A stretch of DNA of 64,000 bases from an uncultured Prevotella sp. GTDB lineage: Bacteria; Bacteroidota; Bacteroidia; Bacteroidales; Bacteroidaceae. Of the stretch, positions 43,031 to 50,687 are shown piece by piece. The stretch spans positions 1 to 64,000 of the forward strand of contig OMXE01000007.1 in the NCBI GenBank assembly GCA_900314935.1, read 5' to 3'. Each line of letters begins with the position of its first letter. The first letter of the stretch is position 1. The position numbers were made by a program, and so were the translations under genes. The notes under the pieces are model-generated. The model did not search any database, had not been told where the DNA came from, and saw nothing but the letters and a program-made list of their open reading frames with translations.

Positions 43031-44232
43031 AACACATACCTGTATTGAGGTACAATGATCTCAGAGATCTGATGTACCTAACCCATGAACACCACTTGAA
43101 CGGTGTGGTTGTAGACGATGCGGCACTTGAAGTGATGCTCCGTATTGAGAAGACCATGCAGCGACTGGTAGAACTCAAGGCACCAGGCAAGCGTAATCGT
43201 ATGGAAACTGCTGACGCTAACGGGAATTACTGGTACCAGGTGTTTACGGCTAACTATAAGGGTTTCCACTACATGATAATCAGAAACCGCCAGTGGAGAT
43301 ATATTGACCTTAGGAGTGCAAGTTACATTGGGGGAGAACGAAGACCTGATGTCTGGCATGGGAATGTGTCGAAGTCTCTACTGAAGCTTGAGAAGCATAT
43401 CACCGTCTTGGTAGATAGCATCTGTGAGAATGCTGACGAATACAATGCCTATGTCGAGAAGAGTCTGCCTTACTCTAAGCGGGATGGAATCATCAAGCGT
43501 GCTGACTTGAATCGCATCTGTCCTGTTTACAGGATGTTTAATAATCCCGCGCGAGTGGTGGATATTGTAAAGAAGAGTAATAGTTTGCCCCTGTGGTCAG
43601 CTGATAAAATGACGCTCAGAATCTACATACACATCTGGCGTATTCTTTATGAAGCATATAGGACGCAGGATCGCTATCGTCCTGAACCTAAGTCTGATTT
43701 CGCCAATAAGTCTGACGAAGAAGTATTTGTGAGGTACAACAGCAAGGGACGTGAGATAAAAGGTTTGGACCTCGACAGCGAGCAGGACTATCAAAAATGG
43801 TATGATGACAACAGTTCATATCACTGCATGGATGTTGCCTACGCAAGAATCCACCTTCATGCACGTAGGAAGACGAACCGCTGGGGCAATGAGAATGTTC
43901 CTGTAGCCGACGGGCAATGGTATTTCTCCTTGGGATTTTGCGTCTATGGCTATTCAAATGATGTAGTCAACATGCTCGAAATACTGTGCGATGAGGGAAT
44001 AGGTGTCGTATGTGACGAGACCGCAAGGCTCCTCCGAATCGCAGAAGAGACTGACTATGTCGGCATAACTCCCGGTGCCAACAAGTATTCGTATGACGAG
44101 AAGGTGGGAAACGAGATAACACTCCCTTGTGTGGATGAAGATATTACGGCTCAGCAAGTGGCCGATGTGATAGATGCCACGGAATGGGAACCTGTTAGAA
44201 AAGTTAAACCAATTAATGAACAAAGGCAATGA
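43027..44232 (+). CDS. Unrecognised 401-residue protein in the RNA ligase operon
   Basis: I do not recognise this protein. It begins MKHIPVLRYNDLRDLMYLTH and has an aromatic-rich first half (NYWYQVFTANYKGFHYMII, RQWRYIDLRSASYIGG). A basic segment YSKRDGIIKRADLNR lies near residue 150, and a Trp/Tyr-rich segment with CMDVAYARIHLHARRKTNRW near residue 275. No P-loop, nuclease or membrane segment is visible. It overlaps both phosphoesterase genes by 4 bases (43027-43030 and 44229-44232), so it is translated together with them and is probably a functional part of the system. Confidence 0.8.
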   Translation: MKHIPVLRYNDLRDLMYLTHEHHLNGVVVDDAALEVMLRIEKTMQRLVELKAPGKRNRMETADANGNYWYQVFTANYKGFHYMIIRNRQWRYIDLRSASYIGGERRPDVWHGNVSKSLLKLEKHITVLVDSICENADEYNAYVEKSLPYSKRDGIIKRADLNRICPVYRMFNNPARVVDIVKKSNSLPLWSADKMTLRIYIHIWRILYEAYRTQDRYRPEPKSDFANKSDEEVFVRYNSKGREIKGLDLDSEQDYQKWYDDNSSYHCMDVAYARIHLHARRKTNRWGNENVPVADGQWYFSLGFCVYGYSNDVVNMLEILCDEGIGVVCDETARLLRIAEETDYVGITPGANKYSYDEKVGNEITLPCVDEDITAQQVADVIDATEWEPVRKVKPINEQRQ

Positions 44233-44999
44233 GAATACAATACATGAGTGACCTGCATATGGAGTTCGCTGAGAACAGCAGGTACATTAAGCATAATGAG
44301 TTTCCTGTAACAGGAGACGTGCTCGTGCTGGCAGGTGATACGTTCTACCTGAACAATACGGTTGCTCCGCTCAGTAAGTTCTGGAAGTGGGCATCGGCCA
44401 ACTATCGTCAGGTTCTGATAGTCCCAGGCAACCATGAGTATTACCAGTTTTGCGATGTGATGGAGCGTGGATTGCAATGGAAATGGATGCTCAAAGACAA
44501 TGTGGGCATCTATCAGAACCAGGTAGTTCGGATTGATAACACAGACTTCATCCTGAGTACGTTGTGGTCGAACATTTCCACACAGGATGAGTATTTCGTG
44601 TGGAGAGGGCTGAATGATTTCCGTCAGACTAAATACAAAGGAAAGCTCATCCAGGTGAATGAGTATAACCAACTGCACCAGTTCTGTTTGGACTTCATCA
44701 GGAAAAGTGTAGCAGAGAGTACGGCTGAAAAAATCGTTGTGGTTACCCACCATTTGCCTACGCGGCAGGTGGTGGCACCGCAGCATCTGGATTCGCTCAT
44801 CAATAGCGCCTTCGCTACGGAACTGGGCGATTTCATAGCTAACAGCCGTATCGATGTATGGATATATGGTCATTCCCATACCAATATTGATGCTACCATT
44901 GGCAAGACGAAAATCGTCAGCAACCAATTGGGGTATGTCTTCAATGATGAGCATCTTTCGAACGGATTTGATGCAGGAAAGATTATTACATTAGATTAG
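44229..44999 (+). CDS. Metallophosphoesterase 2 of the RNA ligase operon
   Basis: A 256-residue calcineurin-like phosphoesterase. Motifs: YMSDLHMEF (D-x-H), LVLAGDTFYL (GD), VPGNHEYYQF (GNHE), VVTHHLPTRQVV and IYGHSHTNID (GHSH). All metal ligands are present. It belongs to a different subgroup from the first phosphoesterase (longer, GNHE instead of GNHD), so the two likely act on different ends or substrates. Its start overlaps the 401-residue protein by 4 bases, and the next gene follows 4 bases after its stop. Confidence 0.88.
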   Translation: MRIQYMSDLHMEFAENSRYIKHNEFPVTGDVLVLAGDTFYLNNTVAPLSKFWKWASANYRQVLIVPGNHEYYQFCDVMERGLQWKWMLKDNVGIYQNQVVRIDNTDFILSTLWSNISTQDEYFVWRGLNDFRQTKYKGKLIQVNEYNQLHQFCLDFIRKSVAESTAEKIVVVTHHLPTRQVVAPQHLDSLINSAFATELGDFIANSRIDVWIYGHSHTNIDATIGKTKIVSNQLGYVFNDEHLSNGFDAGKIITLD

Positions 45000-45003
45000 C
45001 CCT

Positions 45004-45360
45004 ATGGAAAATTCAAAAGAATACAAAGAACTCTTGGAAGGCATAAAGCAAATAGCCGAACAAATGAAAAGCCTGTATGAGCAGGCGTATTATGCATATA
45101 AGCCACAGGTTGATGATATTTGCCATAGAGACGCTTCTCAAAATGAAGTTGAGTGGCTCTTAGACTGGCTCCTTCAATATGCAGGAGATGACCGTATGCT
45201 TGGGCTGTACAAGCAGGTATGTCGCGCGTATTGGCAAATATACCCTGAATCTATCGCCTTCTATATCATGGAATATAGAAAAGAATATGACCCAGAAAGC
45301 CTCAAAGGGACCAAATGGGAATATCTGCTGAATGAAGATAAGGATTTTGAAGAAGACTAA
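45004..45360 (+). CDS. Small acidic helical protein in the RNA ligase operon
   Basis: 118 residues, mostly helical and acidic, beginning MENSKEYKELLEGIKQIAEQ and ending NEDKDFEED, with a Trp-containing centre (VEWLLDWLLQYAG). I recognise no domain. Tight spacing on both sides (4 and 13 bases) makes it part of the operon. It could be an accessory or immunity-like subunit. Confidence 0.72.
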   Translation: MENSKEYKELLEGIKQIAEQMKSLYEQAYYAYKPQVDDICHRDASQNEVEWLLDWLLQYAGDDRMLGLYKQVCRAYWQIYPESIAFYIMEYRKEYDPESLKGTKWEYLLNEDKDFEED

Positions 45361-45373
45361 AAAAGAAGTGACT

Positions 45374-46067
45374 ATGAAACAAATAACAGACAAACCGATA
45401 TTGTTGATTATACCAGACATACATGGGCGTTTGTTATTATCTGGATCCGTATACATATTATGAGGAAATCCTGCCAAGTGAGGCTCTTGTGAATTTCAAG
45501 GACATCCTGAATTTCAAGAAAGCCAACATGGAAACGGTTTCTCTGCTTTTGGGTAATCACGACATCCATTACTTTGACAAGGACATAAACAGCAGCCGTA
45601 AAGACAAAGGACGCTATGAGGAGATTCATCAGATCTTCAGTGAGAACTTGTCCTTGTTCAAACTGGCTATGACGGTAAGGACAGAAGAGAAGGTTTTCCT
45701 CTTCACTCATGCCGGGGTCGATTTGGGTTGGCTAAGGTACAGGATGCCTAAGGTTAACGTCAATGATGTGCATGACATCTGCAAATCCCTCAATGACAAA
45801 CTGATAACGGAAGAGAGCCTTTTCGATTTTGTTTTCAATGGCCTGATGGATGTTTCCGCTTCACGTTGGGGCTATGCACGATACCCCTCACCTGTATGGA
45901 CAGATGAAACGGACCACCAATACATGAGAGAACGATTGCCCAATGTCTATCAAGTCTTTGGGCATACCCAACAGGAATCGGAACCAGTCATCACAGAGCA
46001 ATATGCTTGCTTGGATTGTCGCAGGGCCTTTTTGCTAACAAGCAAAGGAAACAACATTAATGCATAG
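45374..46067 (+). pseudogene. Broken metallophosphoesterase 3
   Basis: The first frame starts MKQITDKPILLIIPDIHGR at 45374 and stops after about 29 codons. The second frame resumes with CYYLDPYTYYEEIL at about 45430 and continues to 46067. Between them the usual loop and the Gly-Asp of a GDYLDPY motif are missing, so there is both a frame change and an internal deletion of perhaps 25-30 codons at about 45425. The remaining body keeps LLGNHDIHYF, FTHAGVD and VFGHTQQ. The gene was a third calcineurin-like phosphoesterase of the operon and is now very probably inactive. Confidence 0.8.
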
Positions 46068-46255
46068 AAATCATTATTGATTAGCGCCACCTCATTTATT
46101 AAATGGGGTGACGCTAATTATAATCGCTTTTGTCTTTGGTAACATTCTAAGTACAAGTTCTTTCTGTTAAACTCGTTTGCAAAATACACGTCTATAGATA
46201 TGAAGATGCCTTAAAAAGGACATCTGTTTGTAATACTAATTATACTCTATTTGAT

Positions 46256-46612
46256 ATGGAAAAGAAGAAGGAAGAAAATACAGAAAAGGAGGAACTGACT
46301 CTTCAGAATGTTCCTAAAGCAGTTAATTATCTAATCAATGAGATTGCGGAGATGAGGGCCGTTTTAGAGCATATAGAATCTCAGCTAGGCCTTGGAGTTG
46401 ACAAACACCGACCGATTGATGAAGAGAGGGCAGCAGAAATCCTGGGACAAACCAAAAATGTAATCAAGAAAATGGTTCGTGCCAGAGAAATCCCTTATTA
46501 TGACAAAGGTAGGAAAGTATACTTCTTTGAAGATGAACTCGTGAAATGGGTCGAGGAATCAAGAGTGAAAACTTGGAGTGAGGAATACAAAAAGAACAAA
46601 CGACTTTACTGA
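46256..46612 (+). CDS. HTH protein (excisionase-like)
   Basis: 118 residues. A charged N-terminus and helix (MEKKKEENTEKEELTLQ, then AVNYLINEIAEMRAVLEHIE) precede a MerR/Xis-type HTH: DEERAAEILGQTKNVIKKMV, then REIPYYDKGRKVYFFEDELVKWV. The layout matches small DNA-binding proteins of Bacteroidota integrated elements. The next gene begins 10 bases after its stop, so the two form a pair. The 188 bases before it contain AT-rich promoter-like sequence and a GCGCCACC-type short hairpin near 46085-46115. Confidence 0.8.
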   Translation: MEKKKEENTEKEELTLQNVPKAVNYLINEIAEMRAVLEHIESQLGLGVDKHRPIDEERAAEILGQTKNVIKKMVRAREIPYYDKGRKVYFFEDELVKWVEESRVKTWSEEYKKNKRLY

Positions 46613-46622
46613 TTTTGGAAAG

Positions 46623-47978
46623 ATGGAAACAACAAGAGAAGAATTATACAAATTGATTTGGAAAGAACCTGTAACTAAAGTTGCAGAGAAGATGGGTGTT
46701 CCCGCTCCAATTCTAAGGAAGTTTTGTCATCGATTGAATATCCCTACGCCATCAAGTGGTTATTGGTCAAAACTTCAGTTTGGCAAACCAGTAGAGATAC
46801 CGCCTCTCCCAGCGTTTGAAGATAAAGAGGTTCCCACTTTGGATTCGTTTCAGAAGCCCAAGAAGAAAGTAATAGAAAAAGCCCAGAAGGAATTAGCTAA
46901 GGAGAAAGAAATACCCTCAAATGGAGAATCTGCGGGAACACCCTCTAATTCTGATGAGCCAAAACAAGAAACGGTCTATATCATGGAAGAACCGCAAGAC
47001 CCACGTGAAAAGATTCAATATGAATTGAAAAAGATGGATCAAGCGCTATTTGTCGTTCCTGAGATATTATACGCAAAGAATCCTCTTATCATTGATACAA
47101 AAGAATACTTTAGAGGAGATAAAAATGCTAAGTATTTAGACAGGAATCCATATAAGAGCAAGATTAAGTCGCCTCTAAACATTCGTGTACAACCTGAAAA
47201 TCTGGACCGTGCATTACGAATCTTTTCTACAATAATAAGAGTGTTGGAACTCCGTGGACATCAAGTAGTGGCAAAAGACGTTAACAATACATATGTCATC
47301 GTCAACGAAGAAAAAATACCCATACTACTATATGAGAAAAACAAGCAAATACCAAATACAGAATCCAACTACCCGAAATACCTAACGGTTCCATCTGGAA
47401 AGCTCAAGTTTGAGATACCACGAAAAAAGCTTTTCTCTATTTATACGACGTGTATAGAAGATTCTCCTGCTACAAAACTAGAAGAGAAAATAATCAGTAT
47501 TATTACTAAAATTGAAAACGAGGCCATTTCCATCAAAGAAGATCGTGAAGAGATGGAAAGAATAAGGAAGCGACAAGAAGAGGAGCGAAAAAGAAGAGAA
47601 CTTGAAGAATTGAAGAAAAGGGAATTGGCAAAGAAAAGGGAAAAAGAAAGGACGGAATTGAAGGCTGCATTCCTCTCTGCAGAATGCTATTCGTGGGCTA
47701 ATATTTTAAGAGCCTATGTGGAAAAATATGAATCTTTCCTCAATGAGAAAGAAACCATAGTTGATGAAGACAAAGAAAAGCTAAATTGGCTTAAGAGAAA
47801 AATTGAGTGGCTTGATCCTTTCATCGAATGCGATGATGAATTGCTGACAGAAGAAGACAAGCGAAATCTTATCTATCCCGAAACCGATATGAAGGATAAT
47901 AGAGCTACTTTCCATTCATATTCTGAAATGCCCCCAGAATTCACATTTTGGAATAATCCTTTTAGGAGAAGAAACTAA
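46623..47978 (+). CDS. 451-residue coiled-coil protein with N-terminal HTH-like domain
   Basis: Starts METTREELYKLIWKEPVTKV at 46623. The first 60 residues form a recurring HTH-like module with MGVPAPILRKFCHRLNIPTP and SGYWSKLQFGKPV, found at the N-terminus of assorted mobile-element proteins. A Pro/Lys/Glu-rich linker (about 70-130), a mixed domain (about 140-300), and a long charged coiled coil (about 310-370, EERKRRELEELKKRELAKK) follow. The function is unknown. It is probably translated together with the upstream HTH protein. Confidence 0.78.
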   Translation: METTREELYKLIWKEPVTKVAEKMGVPAPILRKFCHRLNIPTPSSGYWSKLQFGKPVEIPPLPAFEDKEVPTLDSFQKPKKKVIEKAQKELAKEKEIPSNGESAGTPSNSDEPKQETVYIMEEPQDPREKIQYELKKMDQALFVVPEILYAKNPLIIDTKEYFRGDKNAKYLDRNPYKSKIKSPLNIRVQPENLDRALRIFSTIIRVLELRGHQVVAKDVNNTYVIVNEEKIPILLYEKNKQIPNTESNYPKYLTVPSGKLKFEIPRKKLFSIYTTCIEDSPATKLEEKIISIITKIENEAISIKEDREEMERIRKRQEEERKRRELEELKKRELAKKREKERTELKAAFLSAECYSWANILRAYVEKYESFLNEKETIVDEDKEKLNWLKRKIEWLDPFIECDDELLTEEDKRNLIYPETDMKDNRATFHSYSEMPPEFTFWNNPFRRRN

Positions 47979-48064
47979 AAAGGCTCTTTGCTTGTATTCC
48001 TTCTTTTGCGACTATTGAGGAGGTCATTATTTGTATCATAGTCAATATTATTAGTTAAAATGCG

Positions 48065-48090
48065 ACTCGCGCAAAAATATTTGCGCGAGT
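48065..48090. terminator. Perfect hairpin between convergent genes
   Basis: ACTCGCGCAAA (48065-48075) and TTTGCGCGAGT (48080-48090) pair perfectly over an AATA loop. It separates the coiled-coil gene from the convergent ATPase gene and likely stops transcription from both sides. Confidence 0.75.
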
Positions 48091-48148
48091 ATAACATGCC
48101 CCCGATGTTATCAGGCAAATACATGAATTAATGACGCACACTCCTGCC

Positions 48149-49360
48149 TCAATATAAGAATCCAAGCATCCAAAGTGGCAATTTTGCCCCATCAGGCATG
48201 TCCCAGTCATCGGCAAAGATGTAGGAATTCTCCACACCTGCAATCTGTGAAAAGCCCTTACTGCGTCCTCCTATCTCAAAAGTGTATTTTCCATCGACCT
48301 TGAAATCGCCTTGCGCCTTGCCATATTCGACAGTATGGCTTTCTGAAAGGCTACATATCGCAAAGGTTTCACGTAGTGTCCCGATTTCAGCCTTTGTGGG
48401 TGTCAACGCGTAAAGTATATTGGGATTTTCCAAATAGACCTTGTCTGGTTTGGAAAGTTTGCCAATCTTTTTCTTGTCGGAATATAGCAGATTGAGAACT
48501 TTTGCATCACCAAGATACTTCAAATACTCCACTACTGTGTCACGCCCAATTTCAATAGCGGCAGCTATCTTATTAGCATTTAGTTCAAATGGAACTTCAC
48601 TACAGATAAGAGCAATGAGAGCCTGCAATTTCCTGACATTGGCCACATCGACCTTACAAATCTGAGGCAACTCTGTTTCTATAATGTAGTTCACCACTTG
48701 TTCAATCTTAGTGTAATATTCCCCTTCGCCCTCCAATAAGAAAGGATAGTATCCCTTCTCCAAATATTCCTTAAAAAGGACAACAGGTTTGCACTTCGAA
48801 GAAACTTCTTGCCATAAATCGTATGGATGAGCCAGTATGTCATCCAATGCCCATCGCTTGAATTCCAAACCATGATAGAAGCGAAGTGATTCGCGGAATG
48901 AAAGTCCTGGCATCGTGTATTTGACAGCACGACGAGACAGGTCAGCATCTCCTTCCCTTAGTCGCAGAAGGGAAGACCCACTGACGATCAGTTTTAGGTC
49001 GGGGTACAATTCGTGAATCTCTTTTATTTCACGACTCCAATCAGTTGTACCAGACTTGTACTTGTGAATTTCATCAATTGCCAACAGTTCGCCACCATGA
49101 ATAGAAAATTCCTCAGCCAACCCCACAAGTGTTCGCATAGAAAAATCTACTGTATCAGCCGAACAATAGAGTATGTGACGGTCACCGAGTCTATAATTTT
49201 CCTTTAGATACTGCTTGATGAGTGTAGATTTGCCCACACCTTTGGCTCCCATAATGGTGACAAGTTGAGCATTCCAGTGTATTTCGTTCATCTTGTCACG
49301 AATGATTTCTGTTTGGGTGTTAGCCAGCAGCCTGTCACTTTTTCTGAATAATGAATCCAT
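48149..49360 (-). CDS. AAA ATPase with DUF4143 domain (copy 1)
   Basis: A 403-residue ATP-binding protein of the AAA_14/DUF4143 family widespread in Bacteroidota. Walker A is GAKGVGKSTLIKQY near residue 38, Walker B is LLAIDEIHKY near residue 95, and an arginine-finger-like SGSSLLRLREGD follows near 132. The C-terminal DUF4143 part has a winged-helix segment (AIEIGRDTVVEYLKYLGDAKV) and a nuclease-like end (LRETFAICSLSESHTVEYGK). Cellular role not established. It is transcribed from its own promoter (minus-strand TACCTTTG at 49382-49389). Confidence 0.87.
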   Translation of the reverse strand: MDSLFRKSDRLLANTQTEIIRDKMNEIHWNAQLVTIMGAKGVGKSTLIKQYLKENYRLGDRHILYCSADTVDFSMRTLVGLAEEFSIHGGELLAIDEIHKYKSGTTDWSREIKEIHELYPDLKLIVSGSSLLRLREGDADLSRRAVKYTMPGLSFRESLRFYHGLEFKRWALDDILAHPYDLWQEVSSKCKPVVLFKEYLEKGYYPFLLEGEGEYYTKIEQVVNYIIETELPQICKVDVANVRKLQALIALICSEVPFELNANKIAAAIEIGRDTVVEYLKYLGDAKVLNLLYSDKKKIGKLSKPDKVYLENPNILYALTPTKAEIGTLRETFAICSLSESHTVEYGKAQGDFKVDGKYTFEIGGRSKGFSQIAGVENSYIFADDWDMPDGAKLPLWMLGFLY

Positions 49361-49381
49361 ACGATTTTTGTTTTATCGGTG

Positions 49382-49389
49382 CAAAGGTA
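49382..49389 (-). promoter_or_regulatory. -7 promoter element for the DUF4143 ATPase copy 1
   Basis: The minus strand reads TACCTTTG, 22 bases before the start codon at 49360. Confidence 0.6.
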
Positions 49390-49618
49390 ATAAAATTGTT
49401 GCATACAACCAGCATTTTATCAAAAAAATGTCGCCTGTGCGCAACAATTTATACACAGAGGGATTAATGTTGTCTGATTTCATAATGTTGAGTGGAATAA
49501 GTTTAAGCGGAATGAATGCGTATCAGTAAGATCCACATAAAGAATCTGATTATATACAAAAAACATCCAAATCTTATATTCTTTCCGACATAACAGTTTA
49601 TTATCAAACTATTATTCG

Positions 49619-49626
49619 TATATTTG
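49619..49626 (+). promoter_or_regulatory. -7 promoter element and operator-like repeats for the HipB-like gene
   Basis: TATATTTG matches TAnnTTTG. An inverted repeat ATAATA/TATTAT with a 3-base spacer covers 49642-49656, including the start codon, and further TATTAT words lie just upstream. The layout fits self-repression by an XRE-type regulator. The gap 49361-49618 holds no other gene. Confidence 0.55.
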
Positions 49627-49654
49627 CAGCACAAAAGTTCAATAATAAGCTATT

Positions 49655-49984
49655 ATGGATGACATTTACATGCTTGCCGATACCATTATCTTTAATAGAA
49701 TAGTTGGTAACTTGAAAGCGGCTAGACTGAAGCAGAATATCACTCAACAAAGCTTGGCTGATGCGGCAGACATCTCTCTTTCCTCTCTGAAGAAAATTGA
49801 GAAAGGAGAGATTGGCTCGTTTAATTCGCTGCTGAGAGTATTGCGGACATTAGGGAAACTCGATGTACTTCAGCCTTTGGTGGAAGAAGAACAACTGAGT
49901 CCGAGCGAATACTATAAACTCGTACATTCAATCAAGTCAAGACGTCAACGAAAACGAGCATCCAGAATGTATAAGTCAAGTTGA
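49655..49984 (+). CDS. HipB-like XRE regulator, without a HipA partner
   Basis: 109 residues with an XRE HTH: ARLKQNITQQSLADAADISL and then SLKKIEKGEIGSF. The following LGKLDVLQPLVEEEQLSP and the basic end (KSRRQRKRASRM) match HipB-type antitoxins that normally precede hipA genes in Bacteroidota. Here no HipA-like frame follows; the next 500 bases are repeat arrays and the att core. The toxin part may have been lost when the element end formed. Confidence 0.82.
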   Translation: MDDIYMLADTIIFNRIVGNLKAARLKQNITQQSLADAADISLSSLKKIEKGEIGSFNSLLRVLRTLGKLDVLQPLVEEEQLSPSEYYKLVHSIKSRRQRKRASRMYKSS

Positions 49985-50029
49985 AAAATCTTCACCCAAT
50001 ACCACAAAAATCACATTGTGGAAAATCTT

Positions 50030-50364
50030 GCGTAAACAAAGGGTAGTCTGGTTGCTTTTGCGAGGCCTTACCAATGAATAGTCTGAAGGTTTTATCTCAA
50101 AAATGCGATTTTTCAACAAAAGTGCCTTCAGAAGAGTAAATGCAAATGTAAATAACCATCGAAATACATTGATATACAGCCGTTTATTCTCAAATTTTGC
50201 GTAAACAATGCGTAAACATCGCGTAAACAATGCGTAAACAGAGCAAATAAAACAAAGATTTGGTTATTATTCCACGAATGAATAAGTGAAAACAAGTAGT
50301 CTGTGGGTTTTATAAATGTGGACAAATAGGCAAAAATCATGTCTGCGTAAACAATGCGTAAACA
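50030..50364 (+). repeat. GCGTAAACA iteron array at 11-bp spacing
   Basis: GCGTAAACA starts at 50030, then at 50199, 50210, 50221 and 50232 (each exactly 11 bp apart), then at 50345 and 50356 (11 bp apart). All are on the same strand. The stretch 49985-50479 holds these repeats and no gene. One-turn spacing means a protein would bind along one face of the DNA. Possible roles are integrase arm sites of element 2 or replication iterons. Confidence 0.85.
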
Positions 50365-50479
50365 TTTTATTTCAGTTAGGGGTATTTTTATAAGATTCTG
50401 TGAAAATCACAAAAATATAAATCGTTGAATATCAATATAGTTACATATCATAGAATATCATGAAAATCGATATTTGCGG

Positions 50480-50522
50480 CTCATAATCTGGAGGTCCCAG
50501 GTTCAAGCCCTGGCTGGTCCAC
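50480..50522 (+). repeat. Attachment-site core, copy 3 (tRNA 3' fragment)
   Basis: The third identical 43-bp copy of the tRNA 3' half. Copies 2 and 3 also share the next bases ACTGAAAATCA. It marks the right end of element 2. Confidence 0.9.
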
Positions 50523-50530
50523 ACTGAAAA

Positions 50531-50568
50531 TCAGCAACTTGAATTTCTTCTAAGTTGCTGATTTTTCT
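50531..50568 (+). terminator. Terminator after att copy 3
   Basis: TCAGCAACTT (50531-50540) pairs with AAGTTGCTGA (50552-50561), followed by a T-rich run. It has the same placement as the terminators at 24219 and 40284. Confidence 0.82.
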
Positions 50569-50599
50569 TTTTGGAATCTGTTCATGTTGTTTTACCACA

Positions 50600-50687
50600 G
50601 TACAAAGCGGCTGTACTATCGGTACAAGGCCTCTGTACTATCAGTACAAAGGGCTTGTACTGGGAGTACAAGGCGCTTGTACTACAG
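50600..50687. repeat. Four exact-length 22-bp units with GTACAA/TTGTAC symmetry
   Basis: Units start at 50600, 50622, 50644 and 50666. Each begins GTACAA and carries GTACT 13 or so bases later; units 3 and 4 have the palindrome GTACAA-N5-TTGTAC. The array ends at the stop codon of the DUF6078 gene. Confidence 0.85.

Larger units (their letters stand above)
40273..50522. mobile_element. Element 2, tRNA-targeted but without a visible integrase
   Basis: About 10.2 kb between att copies 2 and 3. Paired GGTGAACAT repeats lie inside the left end (40323-40342), and GCGTAAACA arrays inside the right end (50199-50240 and 50345-50364). The two motifs share GTRAACA and an 11-bp register. No integrase, relaxase or replication gene is seen. 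Contents are a small lipoprotein, the RNA ligase/phosphoesterase operon, an HTH plus coiled-coil gene pair, an AAA/DUF4143 ATPase and an orphan HipB-like gene. It may be a decayed element or a satellite moved by another integrase. Confidence 0.7.

Noticed and set aside
49293..49529. 78-residue reading frame between the ATPase and HipB-like genes
   Set aside because: It crosses the ATPase start and promoter on the opposite strand, and the sequence is AT-rich without features.
50030..50364. CRISPR-like array of GCGTAAACA
   Set aside because: Repeats are only 9 bases with 2-base gaps, which fits iterons or arm sites.
50600..50687. CRISPR array
   Set aside because: Units are 22 bp with no alternation of constant repeats and unique spacers of 30 or so bases, and no cas genes are present.
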